Shown: positions 26,918 to 37,108, counted from the stretch's first letter. The stretch: 64,000 nt of DNA from Pseudoalteromonas sp. FUC4 (GCF_008370255.1 NZ_SEUI01000001.1:57678-121677); one strand, 5' to 3'. Program-made: numbers and translations. Notes: generated by a model from the sequence alone, not told the origin.

Positions 26918-27247
26918 TTGACCACTAATAATGAAAAAAGTTTACAACACATCGAAACGAATATTTTAAAAACTGAGTCCATTTGGTTTTTATATATAGT
27001 TGAAACGCGATTAGGTCATTGGTACACCGGGATCACGACTAATGTTGAAAAACGTTTTGCAACTCATCAAGCCGGGAAAGGGGCTAAAAACCTTAAAGGG
27101 AAAGGGCCGCTTTTACTTATCCATCAACAACAAGTGGGCAATAAAAGTGAAGCGAGTAAGCTTGAATATCAATTAAAAAAGCTCACTAGAGCCAAAAAGG
27201 AAGCATACGTTTTAGCATTTAATAGAGGCGATAGTGAAAACGCTTAG
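26918..27247 (+). CDS. GIY-YIG domain protein (YhbQ-like)
   Basis: 109 residues with a single GIY-YIG nuclease-like domain from about residue 21: WFLYIVETRLGHWYTGITTNVEKRFATHQAGKGAKNL, where YIV and YTG are the GIY and YIG elements; Arg and the later Glu (SKLEYQLKKL) fit the catalytic pattern. Related single-domain proteins (YhbQ, UPF0213) are of unsettled function. TTG start at 26918 is the only sensible start; AAGG lies about eight bases upstream. Alone, followed by the inverted repeat at 27270. Confidence 0.85.
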   Translation: MTTNNEKSLQHIETNILKTESIWFLYIVETRLGHWYTGITTNVEKRFATHQAGKGAKNLKGKGPLLLIHQQQVGNKSEASKLEYQLKKLTRAKKEAYVLAFNRGDSENA

Positions 27248-27269
27248 CTTGTTCAAAATAAGTATATTG

Positions 27270-27311
27270 GTTGTGAGAAAAAACTATCTTAGTATAGTCT
27301 TTGCTCACAAC
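27270..27311. repeat. Long inverted repeat between GIY-YIG gene and chemoreceptor
   Basis: GTTGTGAG at 27270-27277 and CTCACAAC at 27304-27311 are perfect inverted copies with further complementarity inside (AACTAT / ATAGTC). Lies between convergent genes, so probably a transcription stop signal, though without a T-run. Confidence 0.5.
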
Positions 27312-27333
27312 AGACGTGCAGTACTATAGCTAC

Positions 27334-29253
27334 TTAGCGGTGTTTTTCAAAGGTAGCTACAAGTGCATCAAGTGTTTGAGCGCTGTTTGCTAAGTCTCGA
27401 ATAGCTTGCTCTGTATTGATTTGTTCGCTCATTGCTTTATCGCTAATTTCGCTAATCTGTTCAATATTACGACTTACATCGGCAACCACATTACTTTGCT
27501 GCTCAGTTGCAGTCGCTATGAGCGTAGCCATATCGTTTATCTCATTGGCTGTTTCGGTTATCGTATCGAGTAATTCTACTGAGTTTTGCATAGCACCAAC
27601 GCTTTGCTGTGCTTTATCTTTCGATTGACCAATATCGTTAACTACATCGTCAGATATTCTTGTAAGCTCTTCAATCATAGATTGGATTTCGGTGGTTGAT
27701 TGTGATGTGCGGTTTGCCAGTGCACGTACTTCATCAGCAACAACAGCAAAGCCTCGTCCATGTTCCCCTGCGCGAGCAGATTCAATAGCCGCATTTAAAG
27801 CAAGTAGATTAGTTTGATCCGATATACCTCTAATTGAGTCAACAATACTTGCAATATCAACTGTCTTTTTAGATAGCAAAGTTACTTGCTCTGTAATGCC
27901 ATCAATATCGCTGGCAAGGGCTGAGATAGTTGCTTGGCTTTGTAATACTTGGTTGTGGCTCTGAATTGTATTTTCGCGGCTGCTATCGGTTAACTTAGCT
28001 GTATTTGCAGCACTTTGCGCTATTTCTTGCACTGTCGCGCCCATTTCGTTGATTGCTGCTGCGACAGAGATTGTTTGCTCTTTTTGGTGATCTATTGCTT
28101 GAGAGTTTCGTTTTGCTTGTTCAAATACATGATCAGAGCTTTGGCGTATATCGTGGCTTTCGCTTGCAACTTGAGTAATCGCCGTTTCTATTTTATTAAT
28201 AAACTGATTAAAGCCATTACTTAGGTTGTTAAGCTCTGGTTGGCTTGACTCTGGTAAGCGATACGCTAAGTTTGCATCGCCAGAGCCTAATCGTGAAAAT
28301 AACTCAGCCATTTTAGAAAGTGGAGATGAAAGTGAGCGTGCAAGTAAGTAACTAATCAAACTAGCAACTAATGCTGTAATTATCGTAAAGGTAAAAATTT
28401 GCCATTGTAAGGTATTCACACTTGCGAAGACTTCACTTTTTGGCACTTGAGCTACAACATATAAATCGGTATTTTTAATTGGCGTAGCAGCGACAAGAGT
28501 GGGTTCGCCATTTAAGCTGATTTCTTCTAGCGCAAAGCCATTACTATTAAATAGTTGGCTGTGGATATTTGCAGTATATAAATCATCAATATTTGCTTTA
28601 GCTACTTTACTTGCATCTTTATGAAGCTGAATCAATCCACTTTTATCGGCTATAAATACAAAACCTGTTTGCTCAATTTTAAATTGCTGTAATAGCTTTT
28701 GCATATCAGTGATACTTTTTGCAAGACCTGCTAAACCAGTACCATTAGCCTGCTGATGATTTATAAACATTTTTACATCATTGGCTGATTCTTGATAAAT
28801 ACTTATAGAGTAAGGTTGCTTTGATTGCTTAAAAGCAAAAAACCAGCCATCGGCTGCATCGTTTTTTAACACTCGTAAAAAACCATGCTGATTCCAATAC
28901 TGTGCAGTCTCTCTATTTGCCCAAGATGCTGTTGCTAAATCGTATTGTTGGGCAACACGATTTAATTCTTTCAATAATAAAGTGTCGTCTTGATTACTAG
29001 ACTGAGCCCATTGTAAAACAAATTCGTTTGATGATAGTTGCTGAGCAGCACCGAGTAACTCGTTGATTTCACCGCCTATGTGATTGCTGATTGTTTGCAG
29101 TTTACTAGGAAGCTCTGACTCGATCATACGTTGCTCAATTATGTCTTTAGAGCTGTATAAAGAGGTCAAGCCAATCAGTGCCGCTACGCATATAGCAATA
29201 ACACTGCCTAAAGCTGTGATTTTTTGAGTAATAGAAAGGTTTTGTATCGTCAT
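27334..29253 (-). CDS. Methyl-accepting chemotaxis protein
   Basis: 639 residues: membrane helix (about 12-32), a periplasmic ligand domain (about 35-275, Cache-type by its length and the [11 protein letters not shown] ending), second helix (about 277-298), HAMP (300-355) and a cytoplasmic signalling domain. The hairpin tip [41 protein letters not shown] is split here only for description; it is the conserved CheA/CheW-binding tip. No C-terminal CheR-binding pentapeptide is present. Ligand unknown. Monocistronic and far from the che cluster at the window start. Confidence 0.93.
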   Translation of the reverse strand: MTIQNLSITQKITALGSVIAICVAALIGLTSLYSSKDIIEQRMIESELPSKLQTISNHIGGEINELLGAAQQLSSNEFVLQWAQSSNQDDTLLLKELNRVAQQYDLATASWANRETAQYWNQHGFLRVLKNDAADGWFFAFKQSKQPYSISIYQESANDVKMFINHQQANGTGLAGLAKSITDMQKLLQQFKIEQTGFVFIADKSGLIQLHKDASKVAKANIDDLYTANIHSQLFNSNGFALEEISLNGEPTLVAATPIKNTDLYVVAQVPKSEVFASVNTLQWQIFTFTIITALVASLISYLLARSLSSPLSKMAELFSRLGSGDANLAYRLPESSQPELNNLSNGFNQFINKIETAITQVASESHDIRQSSDHVFEQAKRNSQAIDHQKEQTISVAAAINEMGATVQEIAQSAANTAKLTDSSRENTIQSHNQVLQSQATISALASDIDGITEQVTLLSKKTVDIASIVDSIRGISDQTNLLALNAAIESARAGEHGRGFAVVADEVRALANRTSQSTTEIQSMIEELTRISDDVVNDIGQSKDKAQQSVGAMQNSVELLDTITETANEINDMATLIATATEQQSNVVADVSRNIEQISEISDKAMSEQINTEQAIRDLANSAQTLDALVATFEKHR

Positions 29254-29380
29254 GATATTAATTAATTTTACAACTGAGTAGAGGGTTATATTAGCACATT
29301 ATTTATTTTGAGCTAAATATTGCCTACTGCGAAATGAATAGAAGGTAGCGTGGTATGGTTAAAGTTTTATGAATATGCAT

Positions 29381-29411
29381 AAAAAAGCCCATATGCAAAG
29401 CATATAGGCTT
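29381..29411 (-). terminator. Terminator after ilvC
   Basis: On the minus strand AAGCCTATATG / CATATGGGCTT (one mismatch) with a five-base loop and a T-run. Confidence 0.8.
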
Positions 29412-29445
29412 GGTTTCTAACAAGCGAAACATTTATTGTTTAGGG

Positions 29446-30918
29446 TTAAACAATCTTTTTCATTGCTGACATGTAGCCACGTAATTTAGCACCTACTTTT
29501 TCAACTGGGTGCTCACGAAGGGCGGCGTTAATTTGAATTAATGTTTGGTTATCAACTTGGTTACTGTGCTCGCCAAGACCTTTACCAATAACATCTGTAT
29601 CAATGTTTTTCATAAAATCTGCAAGTAATGGTAAACATGCATGGTTATATAAGTAACATCCATACTCTGCAGTGTCAGAAATTGTACGGTTCATTTCAAA
29701 AAGCTTTTTGCGTGCAATAGTATTGGCAATTAATGGCGTTTCATGTAAAGACTCGTAGTAAGCTGACTCTTCAATAATACCGGCTGCTGTCATGGTTTCA
29801 AAAGCAAGTTCAACACCTGCTTTTACCATTGCTACCATTAAAATACCGTTATCAAAAAATTCTTGTTCAGAGATTTCTACATCGCCAGCAGGGGTCTTTT
29901 CAAAGTTAGTCTCTGCTGTTTCTGCGCGCCATTTAAGTAAGTTTACGTCATCGTTATTCCAGTCTTCCATCATGGTGCGTGAAAAAGTGCCATCGATGAT
30001 GTCATCTTGATGCTTATTATAAAGCGGGCGCATAATTAGTTTTAGCTCTTCGCTTAGTTCGAACGCTTTTACTTTTGCAGGGTTTGATAAACGGTCAAGC
30101 ATGTTTGTAACGCCGCCGTACTTAAGTGCTTCGGTAATTACTTCCCAGCCGTACTGAATTAGTTTTGATGCATAACCCGCATCAACCCCTTTTTCTACCA
30201 TTTTATCAAAACATAAAATAGAGCCAGTTTGTAACATGCCACATAAAATGGTTTGTTCGCCCATAAGATCTGACTTAACTTCAGCAATAAATGATGATTT
30301 AAGTACACCAGCACGGTGTCCACCAGTTCCTGCTGCATACGCTTTCGCTTGTGCTAAACCAAGACCTTGAGGGTCATTTTCTGGGTGAACAGCAATTAGA
30401 GTTGGTACACCAAAACCGCGTTTGTATTCTTCACGTACTTCAGACCCAGGACACTTAGGCGCAACCATGATTACAGTAATGTCTTCACGCACTTGCATGC
30501 CTTCTTCAACAATATTAAAGCCATGAGAGTAGGCAAGTGTAGAGTCTTTTTTCATCAGTGGCATAATCGCACTAACTACAGCGGTATGTTGCTTATCTGG
30601 CGTTAAATTAAGTACTACATCAGCTGTTGGGATTAGTTCTTCGTAAGTGCCAACAGTAAAGCCGTTTTCAGATGCGTTCAAAAATGATTGACGACGCTCA
30701 GAAATAGCTGATGCGCGTAATGTGTAAGAAACATCTAAACCAGAGTCACGTAAGTTTAAGCCTTGGTTTAAACCTTGTGCGCCACAGCCTACAATAACTA
30801 GCTTTTTACCTTTAAGTGCATCAACGCCATCGGCAAATTCGCCTGCGTCCATAAATTCACATTGCGCTAATTGCGCTAATTGTTCGCGTAAAGGTAAGGT
30901 ATTGAAATAATTCGCCAT
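29446..30918 (-). CDS. ilvC: Ketol-acid reductoisomerase (class II)
   Basis: 490 residues, co-linear with E. coli IlvC ([17 protein letters not shown] at the start). NADPH-binding [19 protein letters not shown], then [27 protein letters not shown] and the duplicated C-terminal knotted domain typical of the long class II form. Converts acetolactate and acetohydroxybutyrate to dihydroxy acids in valine and isoleucine synthesis. Divergent from the LysR gene ilvY, with 138 bases between start codons, the arrangement in which IlvY activates ilvC on acetolactate binding. Confidence 0.98.
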   Translation of the reverse strand: MANYFNTLPLREQLAQLAQCEFMDAGEFADGVDALKGKKLVIVGCGAQGLNQGLNLRDSGLDVSYTLRASAISERRQSFLNASENGFTVGTYEELIPTADVVLNLTPDKQHTAVVSAIMPLMKKDSTLAYSHGFNIVEEGMQVREDITVIMVAPKCPGSEVREEYKRGFGVPTLIAVHPENDPQGLGLAQAKAYAAGTGGHRAGVLKSSFIAEVKSDLMGEQTILCGMLQTGSILCFDKMVEKGVDAGYASKLIQYGWEVITEALKYGGVTNMLDRLSNPAKVKAFELSEELKLIMRPLYNKHQDDIIDGTFSRTMMEDWNNDDVNLLKWRAETAETNFEKTPAGDVEISEQEFFDNGILMVAMVKAGVELAFETMTAAGIIEESAYYESLHETPLIANTIARKKLFEMNRTISDTAEYGCYLYNHACLPLLADFMKNIDTDVIGKGLGEHSNQVDNQTLIQINAALREHPVEKVGAKLRGYMSAMKKIV

Positions 30919-31056
30919 TGTTAGTGTCCTATAAAGTCATGTTTGTTAGATGCGCAATGTTTACTGCGCTTACAAACACCATATGTAAAATCGTTGCTTG
31001 CGTAAAATGATATATTTGAATTAAAGTGTTTCATAATGTGAAATACAGGGGGTTGG

Positions 31057-31962
31057 ATGGAACATAAGCACTTAAACTACTTTTTAGCGTTGGCTAAAAC
31101 ACTTCACTTTGGGCGCGCAAGTGAGCTTTGCCACATAAGCGCACCCACTTTGAGCCGAAATATAAAGCATTTGGAAGAAGAAGTTGGAGTGGCGTTGTTT
31201 ATCCGCGATAACCGAAGCGTTAAATTAACGCGTGAGGGGGAGTCGTTTATTGATTACGCCACGGCAACGCTTGCTAATTGGCAACGTTTTAAAACGAATG
31301 TAAAAGATCCACAACAGCATATTTACGGCAAAGTAAGTATTTATTGTTCTGTAACTGCATCTTATAGTTTTTTATATCAAATATTAGAGCAACTTCGTGC
31401 GCAGCATCAGTACATAGAAATAACATTAAATACCGGTGACCCTGCACTTGCTATAAATCGTGTGCTAGATGGCCACGAATTAATGGCAATTGCGGCTAAG
31501 CCTAATAAATTACCGTCGCAAATTGCCTTTGTTGATATTGGGCACTCACCACTTTTATTAATTGGCCCAAAAATTCAATGTCCGATCACACAAAAGCTTA
31601 CACAAAATAGTGATGACATTAATTGGTCTGATTTAGAGTTTATTGTCCCAGAACAAGGTTTTTCTCGCCAAAGGTTAGAGCACTGGTGGCGCAAAAATAA
31701 TATTCACGGAAAAATCTACGCTCAAGTTGCAGGACATGAAGCAATGGTATCTATGGTGAGCTTAGGACTAGGTGTCGCTATGGTCCCTAAAATAGTGCTA
31801 GATAACAGCCCGCTACAAGATAAGGTACAAATCCTAACACCAAAAATGCAAGCACCTGAAGGGTTTGATATCGGTTTGGCGGTATTAAGGAAAGAGTTAA
31901 ATGACCCTGCAATCAGTGCGTTGTGGAATATTGCGCAAACTTTAGAGGCAAAAGCGATTTAA
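31057..31962 (+). CDS. ilvY: LysR-type activator IlvY
   Basis: 301 residues: N-terminal LysR helix-turn-helix (HFGRASELCHISAPTLSRNIKHLEEEVG) and effector-binding domain. It aligns along its length with E. coli IlvY (CSVTASYSFL, TGDPALAI, HWWRKNNIHGKIYAQVAGHEAMVSMV). Activates ilvC when acetolactate or acetohydroxybutyrate accumulates. Divergent partner of ilvC; the operators must lie in 30919-31056, but I cannot assign them with confidence. Confidence 0.93.
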   Translation: MEHKHLNYFLALAKTLHFGRASELCHISAPTLSRNIKHLEEEVGVALFIRDNRSVKLTREGESFIDYATATLANWQRFKTNVKDPQQHIYGKVSIYCSVTASYSFLYQILEQLRAQHQYIEITLNTGDPALAINRVLDGHELMAIAAKPNKLPSQIAFVDIGHSPLLLIGPKIQCPITQKLTQNSDDINWSDLEFIVPEQGFSRQRLEHWWRKNNIHGKIYAQVAGHEAMVSMVSLGLGVAMVPKIVLDNSPLQDKVQILTPKMQAPEGFDIGLAVLRKELNDPAISALWNIAQTLEAKAI

Positions 31963-32078
31963 TGCGCGCAGAGAATAAGCAAGTTAGTTAAATAGTATGA
32001 ATATAGGTTGCGTATAAGTTTACTATTACTTAACATTGAGCGCTAATAATAAAAACAATGACGCTTGAGAGTTTATTT

Positions 32079-33125
32079 ATGAACCACGCAGTATCACTTG
32101 CTCATTCTGCCCAATGCCTAAAAAAGGCGATTCCTTTGATGGTAAAGTACCGTATGCCGGTAACCCCTATCAACTATGCAATTTGGTACTGTTACATTCA
32201 AGGAAGCAATCCTTCACTAAATGCTGAATTAGACCATGTTATTGCTGAGCAACAAACATGCTCACAAGACAAAGCAAAAGAAATTTTTGATAAGCATTTA
32301 ACGCAAGACGATCTGGCTTTTTTTCAAGAAATGACTGAAAAATTCCATACAACCATGGAGCAAGTCCAGCAAGATATAAGCACCACGCTTGAGCATTCCA
32401 AAAGCTTTACAACAAGTTTAGTTGATTCACAAAATGAATTAAATATGCTTGCTGATGTAAATTCTTATAATGAAATATTAGGTTGTGTAGAGCGCTTAAC
32501 CGACGACTCTATTGCTATGCAGGATTATGCTAGAGAATTTCAAACTAAGTTAGCTTTTGCTTACAACGAAATAAAAGATTTAAAAGAAGCACTTAATATT
32601 TCAAAAGAAGCAGCTGATACCGACACACTTACGGGGTTTTATAACCGAGGTAAGTTTGATTCAGATATCGTAAAATTTTGTTTTGAATACTCAGAGAAAG
32701 CACAGGAAGATTCTCTTGCCGTACTAATTATGTTTGATATTGATCACTTTAAACGTTTTAACGATGACTTTGGTCATCAAAAGGGTGACGAAGTATTGAG
32801 GTTAGTTGCCAAAAAAGTGAGAGAAAATACAACTGAAACAGCAAATATATATAGATACGGTGGCGAAGAGTTTTGTATAACAGCTTATTTTGACACTATT
32901 AACGACATAATAGCGTTTGCCGATTGTATACGTTTAGCTATTGCGAAATTAGCGATTCGTAAAAAGCATGATGTAACAGCTAAACGTGCTATTTCTGCAA
33001 GTTTTGGTTTAGCTATTTTACGTCCATTTACTAATAGCTCAGTTTTAGTTGAGCGTGCAGATAGAGCCTTATATATCGCAAAAACACATGGACGAAACCG
33101 AATAGAAATAGCCCCTGATATTTAA
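32079..33125 (+). CDS. Diguanylate cyclase (GGDEF domain)
   Basis: 348 residues: an all-helical N-terminal region (about 1-175, no membrane segment; LMVKYRMPVTPINYAIWYCY at the start) and a C-terminal GGDEF domain (about 180-345) with active site YGGEEF, and the upstream LIMFDIDHFKRFND metal-binding Asp. It lacks a clear RXXD inhibitory site (LRLVAKKVRENTTETANIYRYGGEEF has no RXXD five residues before). A cytoplasmic c-di-GMP synthase. The ATG at 32079 follows GAGAG; an in-frame ATG at 32058 without a ribosome site would add seven residues. Confidence 0.9.
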   Translation: MNHAVSLAHSAQCLKKAIPLMVKYRMPVTPINYAIWYCYIQGSNPSLNAELDHVIAEQQTCSQDKAKEIFDKHLTQDDLAFFQEMTEKFHTTMEQVQQDISTTLEHSKSFTTSLVDSQNELNMLADVNSYNEILGCVERLTDDSIAMQDYAREFQTKLAFAYNEIKDLKEALNISKEAADTDTLTGFYNRGKFDSDIVKFCFEYSEKAQEDSLAVLIMFDIDHFKRFNDDFGHQKGDEVLRLVAKKVRENTTETANIYRYGGEEFCITAYFDTINDIIAFADCIRLAIAKLAIRKKHDVTAKRAISASFGLAILRPFTNSSVLVERADRALYIAKTHGRNRIEIAPDI

Positions 33126-33466
33126 TAAGCATCAGATGCTTGATTTGTTACGGCTAAAGCCGCTATTAACCTTGGTAGCCTAGTAGGCTGTAAGGTTAAT
33201 AAAATAGAATTGTTAGAGTTGGCTTCCTGCGGATTTTATTTGAATTAAAGCATTTGCCAAGTTATTCCTCTTTTCCAAAGTTTCTAAAGTAGTGCTAGCT
33301 TAGCCAACGCACATAACTAACTTGAAGGATTTGTCACTCCAAAAATATAAAAGTTAACATTTGTGTATACAAATTGTGAATAATTGTAACCAGCTAGAGA
33401 TAGTTTAAAAAGACCTTGCTAGTATGGGGAACTTACTTACTTAATTTAATTCTTTGATGTACGCTG
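33126..33466. other. Intergenic region upstream of mipA-type module 1
   Basis: About 340 bases. Starts with hairpins (CGGCTAAAGCCG; and TTAACCTT at 33166-33173 with AAGGTTAA at 33192-33199 around AGCCTAGTAGGCT), likely ending the diguanylate cyclase transcript. Closer to the module lie three direct TTGTG/TTGTA repeats at 33361, 33374 and 33384, a possible response-regulator site, and an extended -10-like TGCTAGTAT near 33416-33424. Confidence 0.45.
33166..33199. repeat. Nested inverted repeat after the diguanylate cyclase gene
   Basis: Outer arms TTAACCTT / AAGGTTAA and inner arms AGCCTA / TAGGCT; forms a long stem 40 bases after the stop codon. No T-run, so termination is uncertain. Confidence 0.5.
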
Positions 33467-34342
33467 ATGCGGTATTCCCTCTCCTTATTAACAGCTCTAT
33501 GTTTTAGCACTTTGTTTGCTTGCCTTTCGGTGCAAGCAACACAGGCAAGCAAGCATGCTGACGATTATACAGAGCAAGATATAACAACCGATCGTCTGCA
33601 TTTGAGTTTAAGTGTTGGGGCTGGAGTTATAACCAACCCTTTGCATGGTGGAGATAATATTCCGCTAGTACTTATTCCTCAAGTTGCGTTTTATGCAGAG
33701 CAATGGTTTTTTGACAATGGCCGCCTTGGCTATTCATTTTCACAATCCCCAAAGCATCACTTTAATCTAGTTAGTGAACTCAACTCTGAATCTCGCTTTT
33801 TTATAGACTGGCACCCTAAAAATGTATTTACATTGCAAAGTAATGCACTTAATAATCAGTTTGCAATGCAAAATGAAGCCTCGTCCTCTCGCTGCGCTGA
33901 TATTGATAATTTACATAAACGGCAAATTGCCTTGGATGCGGGTATTGCATATCACTATGTAAATGAAGGCCATGTTTTCTCAGTTCAGGCTCTGCATGAT
34001 ATAACCGATGTTTATCGAGGTGTACGCGGTGCATTGCAGTGGCAGTATCATACTGTGCTAGGAAAGCTTAAAATAAAGCCAACACTTGGAATAAACTATA
34101 AATCTGCGGAACTAAATAGCTATTTTTATGGACTTAATGAGGGTGAAACTCAATTTGGCAAAATAGACGTTGGTAGTAGTTGGCAACCTTATGCTAAAAT
34201 CGACGCCCGTTGGCCACTGAGTAAGGCTGACTCTCTTCGTTTTCATGTAGCATATTACGACTATTCGGCTATGGATGGCAGTCCGCTCTTTGAACGTACT
34301 TATTCAATGACTGCATTTATAGGATTCGATCGTACTTTTTAA
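33467..34342 (+). CDS. MipA/OmpV-family outer-membrane protein (module 1)
   Basis: 291 residues: signal peptide (1 to about 25, ending VQA-TQA) and a beta-barrel with the MipA/OmpV pattern: an early LSLSVGAGVITNPLHGGDNIPLVLIPQ segment, the central HVFSVQALHDITDVYRG, INYKSAELNSYFYGLNEGE and an aromatic C-terminus (IGFDRTF). In E. coli MipA bridges MltA and PBP1B; other family members act in envelope stress. First gene of a four-gene operon with a DUF3019 protein, response regulator and kinase; the next gene starts one base after its stop. The same four-gene order recurs at 42112-45383. Confidence 0.88.
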   Translation: MRYSLSLLTALCFSTLFACLSVQATQASKHADDYTEQDITTDRLHLSLSVGAGVITNPLHGGDNIPLVLIPQVAFYAEQWFFDNGRLGYSFSQSPKHHFNLVSELNSESRFFIDWHPKNVFTLQSNALNNQFAMQNEASSSRCADIDNLHKRQIALDAGIAYHYVNEGHVFSVQALHDITDVYRGVRGALQWQYHTVLGKLKIKPTLGINYKSAELNSYFYGLNEGETQFGKIDVGSSWQPYAKIDARWPLSKADSLRFHVAYYDYSAMDGSPLFERTYSMTAFIGFDRTF

Positions 34343-34343
34343 T

Positions 34344-34724
34344 ATGAAGTATTCAATATTAGTTGTGTTTATTACCACTTTTTTTAGTGGTTTTAGTATG
34401 GCACAAACCCCTGTTTTTAGTGTTTCTCCAAAAGTCTGCGTGGTTTCCGAACAGCAGGATTTTTGCGATCTTGATTTACAGTTTAAATGGCTATTAAATA
34501 CCTATAGTGATGTCTGTTTGTATCAACAAGAACAACTACTTCAATGCTGGCAGCAGCAGCGTTCTGGGCAATTTAATTATAAAGCGCGTGTTCAGGTGGA
34601 GACCATATACTCCTTAATCAATCCTCATACGGGTGTGTTAATAGCAAAAACACAGGTTGAAGTACAAAGCGCCCATGCTAAAAAAAATAGGCGTAGGCTT
34701 CGCTCTCCGTGGAGCTTTTTTTAA
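34344..34724 (+). CDS. Small secreted four-cysteine DUF3019 protein (module 1)
   Basis: 126 residues with a signal peptide (1 to about 20, FSMA-Q). Four cysteines at 32, 41, 58 and 68 and the motifs LQCWQQQRSGQFNY and a basic/aromatic tail KKNRRRLRSPW match its paralogue at 44153-44536, placing it in DUF3019. Two disulfides in the periplasm are likely. Function unknown. Its place between an outer-membrane protein and a two-component system suggests a periplasmic link in sensing or in the response (inference). Coupled to the preceding gene (TAATATG). Confidence 0.82.
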   Translation: MKYSILVVFITTFFSGFSMAQTPVFSVSPKVCVVSEQQDFCDLDLQFKWLLNTYSDVCLYQQEQLLQCWQQQRSGQFNYKARVQVETIYSLINPHTGVLIAKTQVEVQSAHAKKNRRRLRSPWSFF

Positions 34725-34738
34725 TTTAGGAGCAACTA

Positions 34739-35431
34739 ATGCCAAAAATTTTACTTGTTGAAGATGATCTCGGTTTACAACAGCTAACAAAAGATTACCT
34801 TGAACATAATGGCCTTGAAGTCGAAGTGTTAGACCGCGGTGACGAAGTGTTTAACTACCTAGAAAACAATACACCTGATTTAATGATTCTAGACGTTATG
34901 CTGCCAGGTAAAGATGGCTTTAGCGTTTGCCGCCAAGTAAGAGATAAATTTACTCTACCAATTTTAATGTTGACTGCTAAAGGTGAAGACTTCGACCAAG
35001 TACTTGGTTTAGAACTTGGTGCCGATGATTATGTAATAAAACCAGCAGAGCCACGTGTATTATTAGCGCGGATTAATGCATTACTACGACGTGGGCAACC
35101 AATAGTAAAATCTAGTGAAGAACTGCAGTTTGGTGATTTAGTTATCGATAAAACAAGCCGTATTGTAAAACTAAGTGATTCAGAGATTGTATTAACTTCG
35201 CACGAATTTGAGTTACTATGGTTATTAGCGTCAAATGCGGGTGAAGTGCTAAGCAGAGAGCATGTGCACCAACATATGATTGGCCGTCAATACGACGGAC
35301 TTGATAGAACTGTGGATGTACGCGTATCACGAATTCGTAAAAAATTAGGCGATAATAGTGATAAGCCGTATCGTATAAAAACTGTATGGGGACAAGGCTA
35401 TTTATTTGTTTCTGATGCATGGGATCTCTAG
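34739..35431 (+). CDS. OmpR-family response regulator (module 1, RstA-like)
   Basis: 230 residues: receiver domain with acidic pocket (VEDD), phospho-acceptor Asp in LMILDVMLPGKDG and conserved Thr/Lys (LTAKG, VIKPAEPR), then a winged-helix DNA-binding domain (LTSHEFELLWLLA, YDGLDRTVDVRVSRIRKKLG, YRIKTVWGQGYLF). Closest in feel to RstA. Good ribosome site AGGAG. Directly followed by its kinase gene. Likely autoregulates the module (inference). Confidence 0.93.
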   Translation: MPKILLVEDDLGLQQLTKDYLEHNGLEVEVLDRGDEVFNYLENNTPDLMILDVMLPGKDGFSVCRQVRDKFTLPILMLTAKGEDFDQVLGLELGADDYVIKPAEPRVLLARINALLRRGQPIVKSSEELQFGDLVIDKTSRIVKLSDSEIVLTSHEFELLWLLASNAGEVLSREHVHQHMIGRQYDGLDRTVDVRVSRIRKKLGDNSDKPYRIKTVWGQGYLFVSDAWDL

Positions 35432-35456
35432 CACTATTTAAGGTTAATCGGCTGTA

Positions 35457-36704
35457 ATGGGAAAACTGTTTACCAGCTTATACTTATATATCATTGTTTC
35501 ATTATTTGTTGTAAGTGGTGTTATTGAGCAGCTGTGGCCTTATGAAGAGTCGCAGCAGCAGGTCTTATTGGACGATGAGTTTGGGCAATCACTCTGGTTG
35601 CTTTCACAAACCCCAAATGGTCTTAAAAAGCTAAAGCATAACTTTGAAAGTAAAGTGATTGAACGACGTGATTTAATACTCCCTCAAAAACAACAATCGC
35701 AGCTAAACCAAAACCACTACTTATATTTGTATGATAAGCAACAACGCATTGTTTGGTATGTAGATCTCGGTAATGATTCATTACTTCAAGTAGGACCGGT
35801 AGGTGTATTAACGCAGGAATCATCTTCTGTTTGGCCATATTTATTACTACTTATTATTGTAGGTATACCAGTTGGGCTATGGAGCTTTTTACTATGGCGC
35901 GACTTTGCAAAGCTACGTAAAGCGTGTGAAGCGGTAGAAGGTTTGCAAGACTTTCAACTAAACGACACTTCTAAGTCTTTCTTTTTACCTATAACTGATA
36001 CATTAAAAGTAATGCAGCAACGTATTGAGTTTTTGCTTAGTGCACAGCAAGAACTTACCTCATCGGTATCGCATGAGTTTAGAACGCCATTAGCACGTTT
36101 AAAGTTTGCAATTGTAATGCTGCAAGCACAAATGCTTGATAAAAAAGGCGAAAAATACCTAACCAATATGCAAATAGATATTAGCGAGCTTGAGTCACTT
36201 GTCTCTGAAATGCTTGAATATGCGCGATTAGACTCTCAACAACCAAGTTTACAGCCAATAAACTGCGATTTAGCTGGGCTAGTAAAAACTACTGTTGAAA
36301 AGCTAAATTTTGAGGCTAGAACAACACTCTCTATAAACCTCCCTGAGCATTTAAATTACTACTGTGATAGCCACTTTATGGCGCGAGTATTTCAAAATTT
36401 AATTGGCAATGCGCTTAAATACACTCATCAACAAGTCAAAATTTCATTGCTACAAGAAGCAACTCATATCGTATTGATTGTTGAAGATGATGGTGAAGGG
36501 ATTGACCCCGTTGAGCGAGAAAACGTATTTAAGCCTTTTACTCGATTAGATAAAAGTAGAGGCAAGGATACAGGTGGCTTTGGTTTAGGGCTCGCTATAG
36601 TTGCTAAAATTGTGTCGTGGCACCAAGGTGAGTGTAAAGCAGAAAGCTCAAGCTTAGGTGGTGCTAAATTTATTGTATATTTACCCCTTAAATTTAAGAC
36701 ATAA
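35457..36704 (+). CDS. Sensor histidine kinase (module 1)
   Basis: 415 residues: membrane helix 1 (about 7-25), periplasmic sensor loop of about 100 residues, helix 2 (about 123-146), a short HAMP-like linker, H-box SVSHEFRTPLARL, N-box NLIGNALKYT and G-boxes DDGEGID and GFGLGLAIV. All catalytic boxes are intact. Cognate kinase of the preceding regulator by position. The periplasmic loop is small and has no recognisable domain, fitting a sensor that hears through a partner protein. Confidence 0.92.
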   Translation: MGKLFTSLYLYIIVSLFVVSGVIEQLWPYEESQQQVLLDDEFGQSLWLLSQTPNGLKKLKHNFESKVIERRDLILPQKQQSQLNQNHYLYLYDKQQRIVWYVDLGNDSLLQVGPVGVLTQESSSVWPYLLLLIIVGIPVGLWSFLLWRDFAKLRKACEAVEGLQDFQLNDTSKSFFLPITDTLKVMQQRIEFLLSAQQELTSSVSHEFRTPLARLKFAIVMLQAQMLDKKGEKYLTNMQIDISELESLVSEMLEYARLDSQQPSLQPINCDLAGLVKTTVEKLNFEARTTLSINLPEHLNYYCDSHFMARVFQNLIGNALKYTHQQVKISLLQEATHIVLIVEDDGEGIDPVERENVFKPFTRLDKSRGKDTGGFGLGLAIVAKIVSWHQGECKAESSSLGGAKFIVYLPLKFKT

Positions 36705-36730
36705 AAAAAGCGCCTAAGGCGCTTTTTTTT
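36703..36730 (+). terminator. Terminator of module 1
   Basis: Stem AAAAAAAGCGCC / GGCGCTTTTTTT with a three-base loop, overlapping the kinase stop codon; ends the four-gene operon. Confidence 0.88.
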
Positions 36731-36797
36731 TGCGGTTAAAAACCAAAATCAACAAGTAGCAATATAATAGACCGCGAGTACTTAAAAAAGTTCTCAA

Positions 36798-37019
36798 TTA
36801 TTTTTTATTTTTTTCAAGTAATGGCATTAACATTTGCTCGAGGCCATTTAGTTTAACCTCATACATCATCGCTAGTTGGCTACCAAGTTTTGAGTCAGGA
36901 AATCCTTGTTGTTTGAACCACACCAAATAAGGTTCTGGTAGCAGTAATAAAGGGCGCCCAGCATATTTCCCAAAAGGCATCGTTGTATTTACAGCTATTT
37001 TTAATTGTTTTGGATCCAT
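36798..37019 (-). CDS. DUF3820 protein
   Basis: 73 residues fitting DUF3820: MPFGKYAGRPLLLLPEPYLVWF, then GFPDSKLGSQLAMMYEVKLNGLEQM. A small soluble alpha/beta protein widely found in gammaproteobacteria, with no known function. Single gene on the minus strand, with 350 bases of non-coding sequence upstream. Confidence 0.85.
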   Translation of the reverse strand: MDPKQLKIAVNTTMPFGKYAGRPLLLLPEPYLVWFKQQGFPDSKLGSQLAMMYEVKLNGLEQMLMPLLEKNKK

Positions 37020-37072
37020 AAGAGTTACTTAGGTTTTAAAGTCTGCGTAAGTGTAAGGGATTTTAGAAATAT

Positions 37073-37108
37073 AAAATAGGCTGTGACGGGCAAGAAACAG
37101 CCTATTTT
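37073..37108. repeat. Perfect 12-bp inverted repeat upstream of the DUF3820 gene
   Basis: AAAATAGGCTGT at 37073-37084 and ACAGCCTATTTT at 37097-37108 with a 12-base loop. Ends in TTTT on the + strand, and AAAA/TTTT symmetry makes it able to stop transcription in either direction. Confidence 0.55.

Noticed and set aside
33126..33200. c-di-GMP riboswitch near the diguanylate cyclase
   Set aside because: The hairpins lie after, not before, the cyclase gene, and do not contain the GEMM consensus.
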